A DNA stretch of 64,000 nt, taken from positions 3,658,001-3,722,000 of the forward strand of contig WJXW01000002.1 in NCBI GenBank assembly GCA_015832175.1, written 5' to 3'. This stretch comes from Paraphaeosphaeria minitans. Its lineage: Eukaryota > Ascomycota > Dothideomycetes > Pleosporales > Didymosphaeriaceae. Position numbers and translations under genes: made by a program. The number at the start of each line of letters is the position of its first letter. Within the stretch, counting starts at the first letter, position 1. The notes beneath the pieces were generated by a model. That model was not told the DNA's origin, did not search any database, and saw only the letters and a list, made by a program, of their open reading frames with translations. Shown in pieces: positions 23,198 through 34,676 of the stretch.

Positions 23198-24343
23198 CTA
23201 TATCAATTCCTCAATCGAAAATTTCTTAGCGTCAGGCCGAGTGTCCAGATTGTCAGCTCTCTGTGGCAGCTCAGTAAAAGCGCAATGCTTTTTCGGCCCT
23301 CGCGGAAGGGCCTTGATCCAGCCCCACAAGACCAATACTGCTGGCTTCGATGTCGCCAAGCACGCGCAAAGTATACCAACTGCGCACTCTACAACTGAAG
23401 CAATCAGGAGTATGGTGTTAGATAAAGCCTGGCTCATGTCGCGTCCATTAGCTAGAGCTACTGAGAGCAGGATGGCGTTGGCCCACGTCCCAGCCGTTGC
23501 ACTGCATTCTACGATTAGCGTACTTGCTCGCTTGATGATCATATTGACTTACAGGAAGCCTATGCAGAGAATCACAGCTAGTGCTGCTTTTTGTGAGCGC
23601 TTGACACGCAACTTCAGCAAGTACGGAAGTGGCAAGATGAGGATGGACATGTCGGCGATGGTGTTCAGCCATACAACGACCACGTGCGCAATCCTTTCAA
23701 ACTCAAGGTCCGCAAGGCCAAGATGAGGCGTCCTCTTGTTGGTCGTGAAGATGATGCCATAGAAGGTCAGATCGATGGTCATAAAGCAGGGGACCAAGTA
23801 CAAGAAGCACGCCCACCAAGCGATGCGGAAACGGGGGCTGTCGAGGGTGAAGACCTGCTTGTACAAGAAGAGAACAGCTAGTTTCACGGAGACTGTGGTC
23901 GCTGCTCGGAGCCCTGCGAGAGCGAAAAACACCTAAGCCATGTTAGCAATGTGTAGTGTTGTGATGACCAGAAACAGATCGTACGTTGTCGAAGAGCAAC
24001 GCATCGTGGCGACTTTGGTGCAGATAAGCCGCATCGGAACATGCGCCGTTTACGGCCACTTCAGATGGTAAGCTACAGTCGAGGTACAGTTGTTGAACGC
24101 TTACACCATAAAGCGATGATGTCTTTCACAAGTACATCCACCTAGTTTCGTCAGCGCAGAAGCGCGATGCGAAGTATGAGTGCTTGCGTATGCAAAGTAT
24201 AGCAGACAGTCATAAGCTGTCAAACAAGCTTTTCGTATCTTCCGCGACCATTCGTGGAAACACAGACCGGCCGTAGTTAGGAAAAAGGCCACAGCAATGG
24301 TTGCTTCGACCTCGGTGGTCTTGTCGAACGAAGAAGCAGACAT
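23198..24343 (-). CDS. Rhodopsin-domain (PTH11-like) integral membrane protein
   Basis: Fungal seven-helix family often annotated as rhodopsin-domain protein. Certain exons are 23932 region (VFFALAGLRAATTV...) to 23551, and the last exon ending at 23198. They join through a short intron (GTAAGT, CTAAT, acceptor GCAG at an AATGCAG site) in phase 2. Upstream, an exon encoding AVNGACSDAAYLHQS...LLFDN joins by a GTACGA/GCTAAC/TTAG intron in phase 0. The first exon starts at ATG 24343 (MSASSFDKT) with the first helix ATIAVAFFLTTAGLCF and YDCLLYFAYA. How the first exon meets the second (24080-24190) is not resolved: it needs either a GC-AG intron or two very short introns. Helices VVVVWLNTIADMSILILPLPYLLKL and ILLIASVVECAVGIL are typical of the family. 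Role unknown; plasma membrane inferred. Confidence 0.65.
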
Positions 24344-24885
24344 CGACCTCCCCGCCGAGGCTCGCTGCACTGGTCGAACCTCCCTCGCTAGGCACGGACG
24401 AGAAAGCACCCCTAATCGAAATATGATTCACAGACTTGGGGTCGCGACATGTACTGTCTCCGCCAGAAAACAACGATGTGGAGCGGACGTGATCAAGGCA
24501 AAGGCAAGAGGGAAATTTTTAGACATTCCAATTGGTTGCGTCGCGCAGCCGTGCACCCGACAATTGGTGGCGCGTGGCTGTGGCTGTGGCTGTGGCGCCG
24601 GAACTTTTGGAAGGAATACGCGAATGGCGGGACATGAGGCTCGCATCCCCGGGGCACAAACGCGCAAACGCGCAAACTGCATGTATCGGTAAGAAGGTGC
24701 TGTGCCCGGTAGTCTGGTCCCGGGCGCCTGCTGCGACTGTGTTCCCGCATCTACGAAAACTGAACAAAAGGAATGTGGAAAAGTCGACCTGATGCAACGA
24801 GTCATGACGCATGAAATAGGACCCTACGCGCGAGTAAGCACGATATCGGTGTTCTCCCTCGTACACTGTCGGACCGTGTGGCTTT
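24344..24885. other. Intergenic, no gene seen
   Basis: Spacer between the rhodopsin-domain gene and the carboxylesterase 3' end. Contains a GTGGCT hexanucleotide run at about 24570-24598. Confidence 0.5.
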
Positions 24886-26514
24886 TCAGCACTTGTCCTC
24901 CCATGCTTGCAACTCTCCTACAGCATTCCTGGCCACCGTGCCATTGCCCGCAAACCACCTTACCACATCATAGTCTTCCGTGAACGTCGGCCAATTCTGC
25001 CCATTCAGTCCTGATTGCGGATCGTCCATGAACGCGCGATACGCGTCTTGCATCGCTTCGCTGACCGCTATTTGGAGCGGCGTTGACGCGCCTCTGTAGT
25101 TGCCATGGGTGCCGAATTGCATTGGCTGCTCCGAACCGTGATATGCCCCCATCCATGGCCGAGGAGAAATGTTGCTGAAGTTGCCGGCGTACATGTATCG
25201 GTACGTGGGAAGACCAGCCGCAGCACGCAATATGCGAGGGTGTTAGCATGACAAATTGACTGCGCGCATCTATTTCCGGCTCAGCAGGTCATAGAATGCT
25301 TACTTTGACGTCTTGAACGAAGGACAGAGGAAGAGTGCCTGGAACCAGTAGTCCGCCAATGCTTGATCTGCCGCGCTTGGTCCTTCAGCGTCGTATGTCA
25401 CGAAGCCCACGCCCTCGTTCTGGTCGATTCCGATGATAGCGGGCTGTGCAGATGGTCAGTCTTTCGGCTCGAATTATCGCGGACCGCATTCCAAGGAAAC
25501 ATTACTTACAACTTTTGTGATTTTGCCTGCCAGTGCCCACTTGGTCAAATTTGAAGGCACAATCTTCTCATCAGCCGAGGAACCGAAAGCTAGCGGCGGT
25601 TTTCCGCCTCCATTCAGGTTATCAGCTATGACCTTCTCTATTGTTGCGGCGTCCACTTTCTTCATACACGAGAGCTCAGCTGCCGCTCCCGTCTGGTTCC
25701 CACAGCCTACCTGCGTAGCCACGTAAGAGAAATTAGAGAACTTGGGACCGGAACCGTCCTCGATGAACGCAGTACCAGAGTTCATGATGAGACCCTGAAC
25801 AATGGGATCTTCATGCCAAGCGAAGTTGTAGTAATCGACCTGTTCTGCACCTGACGATTGACCCCATATCGTAATCTTGGAACTGTCGCCACCAAAGGCC
25901 TCTATGTTATCTCGAACCCATTCGACAGCGAGTCGTTGATCAAGCATGCCCAGGTTCTGGTTCGTGGCCCCTTCCGCGTTTGGATACCCGAAGATGTTGC
26001 CTCGCGAGTTCGGTTTTACGACAATCAAGTCCTTCGTCCTTTGCACCCACTGTGTCGGGATCGTGTACGGCACATCCTGTCCTCCTGTATACCAGCCTCC
26101 ACCATAGAAGAAGATGACAGCCGGCAGCTTAGTGGCGTTCGTGGGTGTCCACAGGCTTAGCGTCAGACAGTCCTCCCCGGTTTTCTTATTTTGGATACTG
26201 AGCTCAGGACAATCCATGTTCTCCAGGTTGGGGGTGAGGACTTCGGGTTGCGTACATGACCTCCCATAGGCGGTCGCGTTGACAGGCGACAAGAACTTGT
26301 TAGCGAGAGGGGGCTCCCAGCGAAGATCACCGACTGGCGGCTGTGCATAGGGTATGCCCAAGAACTGACGGACGGAGGAAAAGTTCGCGTCGATCAGGCC
26401 GTTGACAAGCGTTCCACATGGCAGCTTTACTCTTGTATGTCTCTTAGGATACGAGACGTATTGCCCACTAGCGATGCATGGCAGGGAGAGCGATAACAAC
26501 GGGAAGAGACGCAT
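24886..26514 (-). CDS. Secreted type-B carboxylesterase/lipase; last splice acceptor missing
   Basis: Start ATG 26514 with a signal peptide (MRLFPLLSLSLPCIASG). Exon 1 26514-25510, 55-67-nt intron (GTAAGT to CACAG), exon 2 25443-25304. The alpha/beta-hydrolase fold is plain: LGIPYAQPP, EDCLTLSLWTP, oxyanion FFYGGGWYTGG, nucleophile elbow G-Q-S-S-G with Ser about 220, acidic residue in DQNEGVGF, and the histidine in WMGAYHGSE. The last exon frame begins with AAAGLPTYRYMYAGN and ends at 24886. However, exon 2 ends in a good GTAAGC donor and a perfect CTAAC branch lies at 25252-25248. No AG occurs between the TAA in that intron and the conserved GLPTYRY segment. The first AG in phase is after it, and would delete about 18 conserved residues. 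Either the gene is broken, or splicing is unusual. Confidence 0.75.
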
Positions 26515-27462
26515 GATTGCAAAACTGGAAGCTGCGTGGATCGGAACACAAATGAAAGGAAGTGATGATGTGACAGCGAGCGTTGAAAAGGCACCTCTAT
26601 TTCTTTCACAATTCACAGTCTCATCGAAGCGACTTACAAATGAGCCAGGACTGCCATCATTCTTCCTGACCCTGTCCGACCCTTACAGCAAATCATTCAC
26701 GGTATAGCCTACCTGTAGGCTAGCTGTCATTGGCCTCTCGCTCGCACGAGGGCGGTCCCAAATGCGCAAATGTGCTCATATAGATTGCTCGTTAATCTAG
26801 TGCGATGGCAACGGGCGCAAGCCTGGTTTGTCCGTACCGGTGGACGGAGGTTCGGTGACGGGCTAGGTCAGGAGAAGTTAGCCTGAGGTCTCGCTACCAC
26901 CGTACCACGCGCCATACTGAACACCCTTTCATCGTCAATTCACGACATGATGTATTCTGAAAACGAACATAAAAGATTTGAGACGTGCGATGCTATCTCA
27001 GATAATTCAACACCCTTCAAGTCCAGTCAAGCTCCACAATGTTGAAGAACTCATGTGGGTATATGTTTGCGACCCCATCAAGTATGTCCTTCTATACCCC
27101 CGGGGCACGACACCACGCAAGCACACTCACGATGCGTTGCGGTACTGATGTATCGCCTCTCAGCAAGCATTCGTACCGACAGTAGGGTTTGGTAGAGAGC
27201 CGTTGAAATGATACGGTAGCCCGGTATGCCTCAGTGTGGTCCCAACGTCCGCTTGCTGGGACGTACCAAAACTTCAAAATGCCTTTTTTTTTTCAACGGC
27301 TATCGTGAACCACATTCTCCACCCCACACACTCTATAAATCCCGTGGAAACCCATCTTCCGAAGCCAAACATCTTTACCGCTTCATCACGTCACGAATTC
27401 TAAATCTAGACCCTTTCACACCACCTACGAAACCCACCCAAGGACTCTCATCAGAAGCCAAA
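26515..27462. other. Intergenic, divergent promoter region
   Basis: A 950-bp spacer between the divergent carboxylesterase and the plus-strand gene at 27463. A T9 run at 27282-27290 and pyrimidine-rich leader precede the latter. No gene. Confidence 0.5.
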
Positions 27463-28743
27463 ATGCTTTCTACTCTCGAAACACTTCATGAAGCGCTCAA
27501 CTTGCGCTCGATCCCCTGTACCTTTACGGGCGAAGACTCTTCCATACTGTCCTTCACCACCACACCTCTCTCCTACACCCTACGCATCGTAGGCCACAAA
27601 ATCAGCACTATAGTCATTGTGCTCGACTCCCGCAAGGACGCCTCGATAGCCTTCACGGTTGTAAGCGACGAAGATTTCGCTGCGTTCTGCGCCTGGATCT
27701 GCGATTTCCAAGCCGAGCAAGAAAAGAATTCGGTGCATGGCCAGCTAAAACCGGTACCGCAGTCCGATGCGGCACTGTTGAAACTGCTCCAGCGAAATGC
27801 ACCGGACTGCTTCAACACATTTGCCCCAGTAGAGATGATGGTGCAGTGTGGCCACCTCCTCAACGCGGTAGTCACGCTCTTCGCGCCGTTTGGGCTTAAA
27901 CCAGACGTCTCCTCCGCCGACTCGGTATCCTTTGGCGTAAAGCATCTCGTCACGAACGAGTACTACGCGGGCCCCAAGATCACCCGCTTTAGGGAACGCG
28001 ATTCCAAGGCAACGGAGACCCGCGGTAACCTCAACCTATCCGCATGCGTCACACTCCTGTACGCGCGCTCCCACGGCGCAGCACAGGCGGAAGCCGATAG
28101 GAAGCGGATGCTGTCCAACAAGCTGGTGGAGGCAGGCTACGTCGGGGAGCAAGAGGAAGACGACTTCATGCCGCAGAAAGTGCTGCTCTTTGATTTGTCA
28201 AAAGCGGAAGACAGAACGGCATTGGTGGAGCGAATACTGCTCATGCGGGATTCGGAGAGGAAGGGCAAAGCGCCGTTCGACCAAGGGAGGTGGATGGGGA
28301 AGCAGAAGAGCAATTACAGGGAGATTGGGGCCGCGCCGTGCCCGGGGCAGAGGCCGGCTGCGAATGCGTACCACTTGCGCAAAGAGGTCGGGGGGAGAGG
28401 TGGGTTGCGCAGGGAACTCAAGGAGCACGACATCGACCTTGGGGTTGACGAAAGGACCGTGAAGAGGGACAAAAGGCCGCCGGCTGGGGATGAGAACCTG
28501 CTAGAGTGGGTGCTTTGGAAGCAGCAGGATAGAGTGAATGAGAGGTTGGTGAAGGAGCAGGAAGATAGTCGTGAAACGGCGCCTGAGCCGACACGTGAAG
28601 AGGATGAGGAGACTGTTGAACCGGTTACGCCGCCTGATTCACCACCCAGGGATGCCTTTCCGAAAAGTTTGACGGACGTGGGAGAGGATGGAATTGGTGA
28701 CATGGGTTTGAACGCCGGGACGCTACGAGAGCTTGGTTATTAG
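27463..28743 (+). CDS. Unknown conserved-looking protein (426 aa)
   Basis: Single exon. I start at the ATG at 27463, in a good fungal context (CCAAAATG) after a pyrimidine-rich leader; the frame is open further upstream but without sense. The N-terminal 200 residues look globular (LRIVGHKISTIVIVLDSRKDASIAFTVVSDEDF, with LLNAVVTLFAPFGLKP). The middle is charged and basic. The C-terminal 100 residues are acidic and Pro-rich, ending in GLNAGTLRELGY. I do not recognise a domain. It ends 354 bp from the convergent Rpc31 gene. Confidence 0.7.
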   Translation: MLSTLETLHEALNLRSIPCTFTGEDSSILSFTTTPLSYTLRIVGHKISTIVIVLDSRKDASIAFTVVSDEDFAAFCAWICDFQAEQEKNSVHGQLKPVPQSDAALLKLLQRNAPDCFNTFAPVEMMVQCGHLLNAVVTLFAPFGLKPDVSSADSVSFGVKHLVTNEYYAGPKITRFRERDSKATETRGNLNLSACVTLLYARSHGAAQAEADRKRMLSNKLVEAGYVGEQEEDDFMPQKVLLFDLSKAEDRTALVERILLMRDSERKGKAPFDQGRWMGKQKSNYREIGAAPCPGQRPAANAYHLRKEVGGRGGLRRELKEHDIDLGVDERTVKRDKRPPAGDENLLEWVLWKQQDRVNERLVKEQEDSRETAPEPTREEDEETVEPVTPPDSPPRDAFPKSLTDVGEDGIGDMGLNAGTLRELGY

Positions 28744-29096
28744 AATGGGGCAAAGTCTTCGCATACTTTTTCATGAGTGCTACCAGTCTCAATGCACATG
28801 GTAGGTACTATTTGGGAGTTGTCTGCTGGTCGAGCGTAGCCTAGGTCAAGACGCGAGCACGAGCTTCTGTGATAGCACTCTACACTCGTAATCAATCGCA
28901 TTACCTTTCCTTGTATTGATAAAACATCAATGGGTATCATGCCATCTCAGAACGCCGTTCACTATGCATCTCGGGCAATCTTTCGCGCGGCAATCTTTCG
29001 CACCACGTTCAGGCGGCGTGAAGGAGTGACCAGGATGTCATCTAACCAGCCCTCACCCCCTCGTCGACAGCCCGGCCGAGTTTTGCCAACAGAGTC
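28744..29096. other. Convergent intergenic spacer
   Basis: 3' flanks of the 426-aa gene and the Rpc31 gene; no gene or terminator structure recognised. Confidence 0.5.
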
Positions 29097-30034
29097 CTAC
29101 TCGTACGTGTTCTCATACGGATCCGCGTCGTCTACGTCGTCATCCTCGCCATTGTCAAAGTACTGCTCGGCATTGTAGTCGTCATCCGCCTCCTCAGAGT
29201 CACTCGACACGGCGGACCAGTTGTCCTCGTCGTCACCCTTTTCCTTCTCTTCCTCATCTTCAGCTGCTTCGTCCTCGTCGAGCTCGTCGTCTTCGTCTTC
29301 GGCGCGCGCCTCGGCTTCGCGCGTGCGGCCCTCCTCGTGCTCGATGTGCTGCTGGATGGAGGACTTCTCGTTGATCCTGGTGGTCACGGCGAGGACGCGC
29401 TTCTTCTTGTTGCTGCCGCGATCGAGGTACTGGCGGAGTTCGGGCGGTAACAGCTCATGGACTAGCACGGGTGTAAGGAAATGCGCGTATCTCGTGTCAT
29501 GCACGCGAACTCACCGAAGGGGCGCGTGTCAAGCTTGGGCACCTTGCGGACCCGCTTGTTATATCTGGCTGAGTAGGTCTCGTTGCCAATGAAGGGGTCA
29601 AATAACGACTCGTCGGTGGGAGCCATGTCGCCAGCCCTGCGCTTGAGGCCCGTCTTCATGCCGTCGTTCAGGACGGTGAAGAAGTCGCCGTTGTGGACAC
29701 GGTCGCAGATAGCGATGTAGTACTTGAGAGTGGTCTTCTCATCATCGGACGGCGGAGGCGCCTGTGCTGGCGGGGCGCTCTGTCTGGTGTCTCAGCAGCT
29801 GTCGACTCGAGTCGCGTGGAAAGGCGGCGCATTGGCGTATGGGCAAGAAAAAGCATGCAAAAGAGGGAATCGGGAACCGGGAATCGGGAATCTTACAGGA
29901 AACAAGTCGCCGGGTCCTTTCTGGAGCTCGAGGCCCGTCAGGTCCCAGGCCATCTCGGTGCCTGCGATCATGACTGTGCCTGGAGCGCTGCGCTGCCCGC
30001 CGCCGCGCGCGCCACCACGTCCTCCGCGAGACAT
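29097..30034 (-). CDS. rpc31: DNA-directed RNA polymerase III subunit Rpc31 (RPC7-like)
   Basis: Exons 30034-29897, 29779-29515 and 29461-29097, giving 255 aa; introns 117 nt (GTAAGA to ACAG, phase 0) and 53 nt (GTGAGT to TAG, phase 1). The N-terminus MSRGGRGGARGGG is the Gly/Arg start typical of Rpc31, followed by AWDLTGLELQKGPGDLFP, the short conserved block. The middle reads YYIAICDRVHNGDFFTVL and RYNKRVRKVPKLDTRPF. The last 80 residues are a long acidic tail ending DYNAEQYFDNGEDDD, the usual C-terminus of this subunit. Rpc31 belongs to the Rpc82-Rpc34-Rpc31 initiation subcomplex of polymerase III, in the nucleus. The first intron carries a short GGGAATC repeat. Assignment rests on these landmarks, not on a search. 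Confidence 0.8.
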
Positions 30035-30622
30035 GATGATGATGATGTTGTTGTTGTTGTTTTAGTGAGTATGTAATGTAGAAAAGCTGCGCTTCAAGTG
30101 TTGCAGCCGCACAACCGACGTCTGTAGACGTTGGGCGAAGTCATGGTCGAGTCAAAAAATTAGGTTGCGCCCGCCCTGCAGCAGCTCCAGCCGCGGCCTT
30201 TGGGTACCTAGTCTAGTTGGTGGGGCACCACCGCCGCGCCCGAGTGCCCCGCCCGCCCGCCCGCCCGCTCGCTCTCTCACTCACCCACCGCACCCCAGCT
30301 AGATCTAGGTATTGGAACATCAACATAGCACTCGGTATTGCCTCTGGGTGCGCCATCCAGTCATCGTACTTCGCTATACAGCGAGCGAACCCCAACTCAT
30401 CCCTCAAACGAGGGACCGTGTCTCAACAGATGGTCCCACACTATAAGAGCCAGAGAGGAAATTCACTGTTAGCACGCGCCCAGGCCCTTGCACAACGCGC
30501 AGTCACATGAGAAGAGCTAGAACCTTCTACTATTGGTTATCAGCCTCTACACCACACTTGCACGAACTCTGCTATGCTAGCCATCTCCAACCGAATTGCT
30601 TCATCTATATAGCTCTACCAAC
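30035..30622. other. Divergent promoter region
   Basis: A 590-bp spacer between the Rpc31 gene and the plus-strand gene at 30623. It includes a CCCG tetranucleotide run (30245-30270) and TAGGTACC-type motifs at 30205-30215. Confidence 0.5.
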
Positions 30623-32539
30623 ATGGCGCAGGCACCAGCTGCACTCTTCGCCGAACTCTCTGCACACCTACAGGCGGTAGACGAGCATCCAACCACAGCA
30701 CTAGACGCAGACTTGCTGGAGAAATGCGGCCTCTTCACAAGCACCTCCGACTACCAGGCACGAATATGGCAGGAAACCGGACCCTTGTTTCTTCACATTG
30801 CCGCTCTGTTGCCAAAACTTCAACAAGATCCCTCGCCACTCATTCACTTCGTCATCAAGCTCACCGCACCCTACCGCTTTGAGCATATCAAGGATGTTGA
30901 CTTCGAGATTGGCCTAGACTTGCAGGCGACGCCGGTTCATGCTCTCATTCTCACTCTTCTGGAAAAGGCGGCAGCAGGAAGCAATGATGCGCAAGCACTT
31001 GCCAATCGACCAACCGTCATGGCCGCTGTCGTGCGCCTTTGGCTTTGTACGTCGAATACTGGGGTTGCCACTCAAGCCGAAGACCTCCTCACGTCGTTGT
31101 TGCGCGCGTCCAAGAACGAGCCAGCCACCATCTCGGGAGAAGCACCACTGCACACTTACGGTGCCGGTCCCATGTGGAGACGCTTGTTTGCCGACCGTGA
31201 TATCGTCGCTCTATACTACCACTACACCTCCTTGAAAACTCTACCAAACCCGCCGCTACCTTTACTGAGCAAACGGGACAAGACAATCTCACAGGCACGC
31301 CTCTTGAATTGGCTACCCAAAGTTGGAGCATTGGACTGGAGTACTATGACCTCAAGCCATGGGCTGGACATCGAAAAAGAAGTTGGGCTAGCTGAAGGGC
31401 AAGGGCTACTTCACTACTCTTCTCTGAAGATGGTGGACACGGAGGACGATATCCTAATGCACATGACACTCATCAACTTCTTCCGTGACCTCATTGTCAC
31501 GGTCAAGACAAAACCCCACCTTACGTATGTATCCCTGCAACGCCCGGCCGAGCTGCATCTAACGAATCCCAGACACTACGACTCAAGTCTGTCATTGGAC
31601 TTCTTGAAGGAGCAAAATATACATAAGCAGATTATCGATTTCCATACTAGTGACAACCCTGGTCTCGACTACTCCTTCCTAAGCCCACGGACAGCGCAGT
31701 ACATTAGCGAATATGCAAGCACCTATCCAGAGAACTTTGAGAACAGTGCCGAGCTACCAACCGTGCGAACCCATCTGCACCGCAACATCCGCAAATGCGA
31801 GCCACACGACCTCGGCATAGTCGCCGCAATGCCGCGTGCTTCACTCATCCCTCGTACTGTCACGGGCTTCGCATGGGACGACTGCATTTTGCTCGACATT
31901 CCTCTTACGCGCACAAACCCCGACGCACTGAAGGCCTTGGCCGCTGTATTCCATGGACCTCCAAAGCAGGAGATTACCTTTCCACAAATAGAGACTATAG
32001 GTCTCGACGCCAAACGCATGGAGATTGAGTCTGTCTTCGCCCGCCTTCTCACCTCTCAATACTACAGCAAGCACCCCTCCTTGTTTTCCGACCTCGTCAC
32101 GCACGCTTCTACCATCGCAATGAAAGAGAACGCTTTAGCAGCTCTTGTACTTCTCCGTGCAATCATAACATCATCATGGTCGACTGCGCCTCTCCTGGAT
32201 CTTATTCCCGCCTCAGACAGAACGTATACGCACCTTCAGAACTTTCCTTACACGGGTCTTGATCTCATTCTGGACTCAGCGCGGAGCGGAAGCGTGCTAC
32301 CTGCGCTCCTGAAGCCCGCGGCGACGTTTTCAAATCTCGTGGGTGGGAGAGGCGACGCAGAGAATGCAGCCTACCAAGTTGCTATGGCACGCTTCGATGT
32401 GCTAAAGGCGCTGGGGCAGAGGTTGGAGCACGATGGTGGCAGACATGATGTGCTCCAGATGGTCAAGCGACGTATCAGTGAGGGTCCATGGGGCGTTGGA
32501 GGCAGTGCAGGCAGCAGAATAGGAACCTTGGATTTGTGA
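30623..32539 (+). CDS. Large helical-repeat protein, possibly Hsm3/PSMD5-like (638 aa)
   Basis: Single exon from ATG 30623 (MAQAPAALFAEL). The sequence is alpha-helical throughout, built of about 40-residue helical repeats without membrane segments or signal peptide. Landmarks are YGAGPMWRRLFADRDIVAL and GQGLLHYSSLKMVD. These remind me of fungal proteins annotated as Hsm3 N-terminal-domain proteins; Hsm3/S5b/PSMD5 is a chaperone of the 26S proteasome base that binds Rpt1 and was first found as a mismatch-repair factor. That identification is from memory of the family style and is tentative. An ARM/HEAT protein of other role would fit equally. Confidence 0.65.
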   Translation: MAQAPAALFAELSAHLQAVDEHPTTALDADLLEKCGLFTSTSDYQARIWQETGPLFLHIAALLPKLQQDPSPLIHFVIKLTAPYRFEHIKDVDFEIGLDLQATPVHALILTLLEKAAAGSNDAQALANRPTVMAAVVRLWLCTSNTGVATQAEDLLTSLLRASKNEPATISGEAPLHTYGAGPMWRRLFADRDIVALYYHYTSLKTLPNPPLPLLSKRDKTISQARLLNWLPKVGALDWSTMTSSHGLDIEKEVGLAEGQGLLHYSSLKMVDTEDDILMHMTLINFFRDLIVTVKTKPHLTYVSLQRPAELHLTNPRHYDSSLSLDFLKEQNIHKQIIDFHTSDNPGLDYSFLSPRTAQYISEYASTYPENFENSAELPTVRTHLHRNIRKCEPHDLGIVAAMPRASLIPRTVTGFAWDDCILLDIPLTRTNPDALKALAAVFHGPPKQEITFPQIETIGLDAKRMEIESVFARLLTSQYYSKHPSLFSDLVTHASTIAMKENALAALVLLRAIITSSWSTAPLLDLIPASDRTYTHLQNFPYTGLDLILDSARSGSVLPALLKPAATFSNLVGGRGDAENAAYQVAMARFDVLKALGQRLEHDGGRHDVLQMVKRRISEGPWGVGGSAGSRIGTLDL

Positions 32540-34676
32540 GCGTGGGACCCTCTCGGTGTGGTGGAAGAGTGAGTCTGCTTGTGCCTGTGCACAGCGCGGC
32601 AATCGTACCTTGATGAAAAAAAAATACAAATCCTGGAGATGTATATAGTGGGAGTCGCCTTGCAAGCCAGATTTCTTGTAGACGCCGTTGGAGATGATTG
32701 GAGGCTTAGTAGGAAGCTTCCGGGTAATTCGTGAGATGAACTGCGCTTGAACGAGGCCAGATCGAGAAGAAGACGGATACAATATGATATTGCAATCGTC
32801 CGAGTCCTTCCTATCAATGAATATACATGGGTTCTGGATGCCGTCTGGACGACGAGTGGTAGCCAAACTAAGGGGACAAATTTGCTTCTCCGAACTACAA
32901 AACGTGCTTCTATCTACCACTTACGGCTGGTGAGGGTAGGTAGAGCGCAGACGTACTATTGAAGACTCTCGAGGCATCTTTGGTGAAAACCGCATCATAT
33001 CCACCAATCATCCATTTTAGCTAAATCTTTTGCAGTACCTAGGTAAATGACCAGACCTACCCAGAAAACCCCCGCACCTCCGCTTCGCAGGCTCGCAATA
33101 CGCGCTACCACGCCGCACCACACACGCAGCAGCCGATGCTCGTACGAGCTCTGGCACACGATCGCGCCTCCGCAATCTCAAAGGTCATGATTGTAATCAC
33201 TAGACTACCTATCTCACGATGGCTGTAGGAGTGGGTAGCTTCGACTGAGCCATGACAAAGCTGGAATTCAGCGCGGAAGCGGCACGTGGACTAGGTAGGT
33301 ACCTAGATCGCGTCGTCCGATCGAACGATGCAGAATGTCGCGTGTGTCGCGGACACGATCGTGAAGCATGGACATATCCACGCCACTCGCGGGAACTTCA
33401 CAGCGAGGTGAGTAATAAGCCGGGCCTCGACTGCGTAAGGTGAAAGATGGTTGGTGGCGGGTGTGGATATTAGGTAAGACGATGTCAAGGTGAGGCACGC
33501 CGGCGTTGTCTCTCGACGAGGAGGGGAGTGGTTTGGCACAGTAGCTGACTAAGACCACGCGGACGCACGCGGAGATGAGTACCGATTGGGCTGGTAGATG
33601 GTGCGAGGTTTTTGTTGCTACCATACATACCAAGGTACTTAGGTAGTCGGTTCGGATGTGCATGTCAGTGATGGGCGTGAACTTCACAGGAGCATTCTCG
33701 TTGTGCGGACCGAAGTGCTGCGTTTGAAGGCATGGGTGGCAGGTAGGTACCTACACTCCGGGGTACTTTTTTTTTCTTGGCGAAAGTGTTCACCCGATCG
33801 TTCGGTGCTTTATTAGATATCAAGATGGAAAGCCAGGCTCAATTCGTCACAACCCTCCGAAGAGCGTGTCGAAAATCGAACAAGGGGGGATCCATCGGAT
33901 CCCGAGCCATGTAGCGTCGATCCATCGATCGTCGATCCCACGCGCCTTCAGATTGTGGGTGCGCGATTGAACACATGGCAATAGATATATCGAGGGCACT
34001 GGCTTCCTGCCAATTGAGGCACAGCGGTTCGCACTAAGTATTAAACTGGGCGCACAATTACCTTGGGCACTACATGACTCATCTGTGATGACGGATTGGG
34101 GGCTATATTTGGAGATGGTGTTGTAGGATTGGAATCATGGTTAACCGAGCTGAACTCATTGGAGGGTTCAAAAGCTTGTGCGATTCCTCTCGCGGCGAGC
34201 ACAATATGTGAATCCTTCATCATTCGTTCGCATCTACGTTTGTCTTGAGGAACGGGGCACAGTACGGATTGGCATGACTTCACGTGGATGGAGTCGTTCC
34301 CATTTGCACAGACGGTGGGATATCATCGGTGAGCGTACGAGTGATTCAGAAATGTCCAGAACCAAAGATGAGGCCATCGACAACATCTCGTAAACAGGGT
34401 CCACTGTTGTGAAAAGCCGCGAGGTACCGATCAGCAGCAGAATTGAGTAGGTAGCTTTGTAGACGAGGTTCGAAGTGGTGCTTACCCGCGCGATTGCGGT
34501 CATAGCCGCTTTCCCGCTTTGTCCTGCACGCCACTGCGAGGGGTTCAGGGGGCCGGCGGGTGATGTACCTGGTCATTGCTAGCCTACCTTTTCTGTAGTG
34601 GATGCCTCGTGCTCATCGTTGAGTCGCCCCTGTCAGCTTGTACGCACCAAGTTCACGAACCCACACTCCCAATGCA
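32540..34676. other. Intergenic, no gene seen
   Basis: A 2.1-kb gap. It holds TAGGTACCTA motifs at 33035-33045, 33291-33307, 33632-33645 and 33740-33757, and direct GATCCATCGATC-type repeats near 33890-33940. Several short frames, none convincing. Confidence 0.5.
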
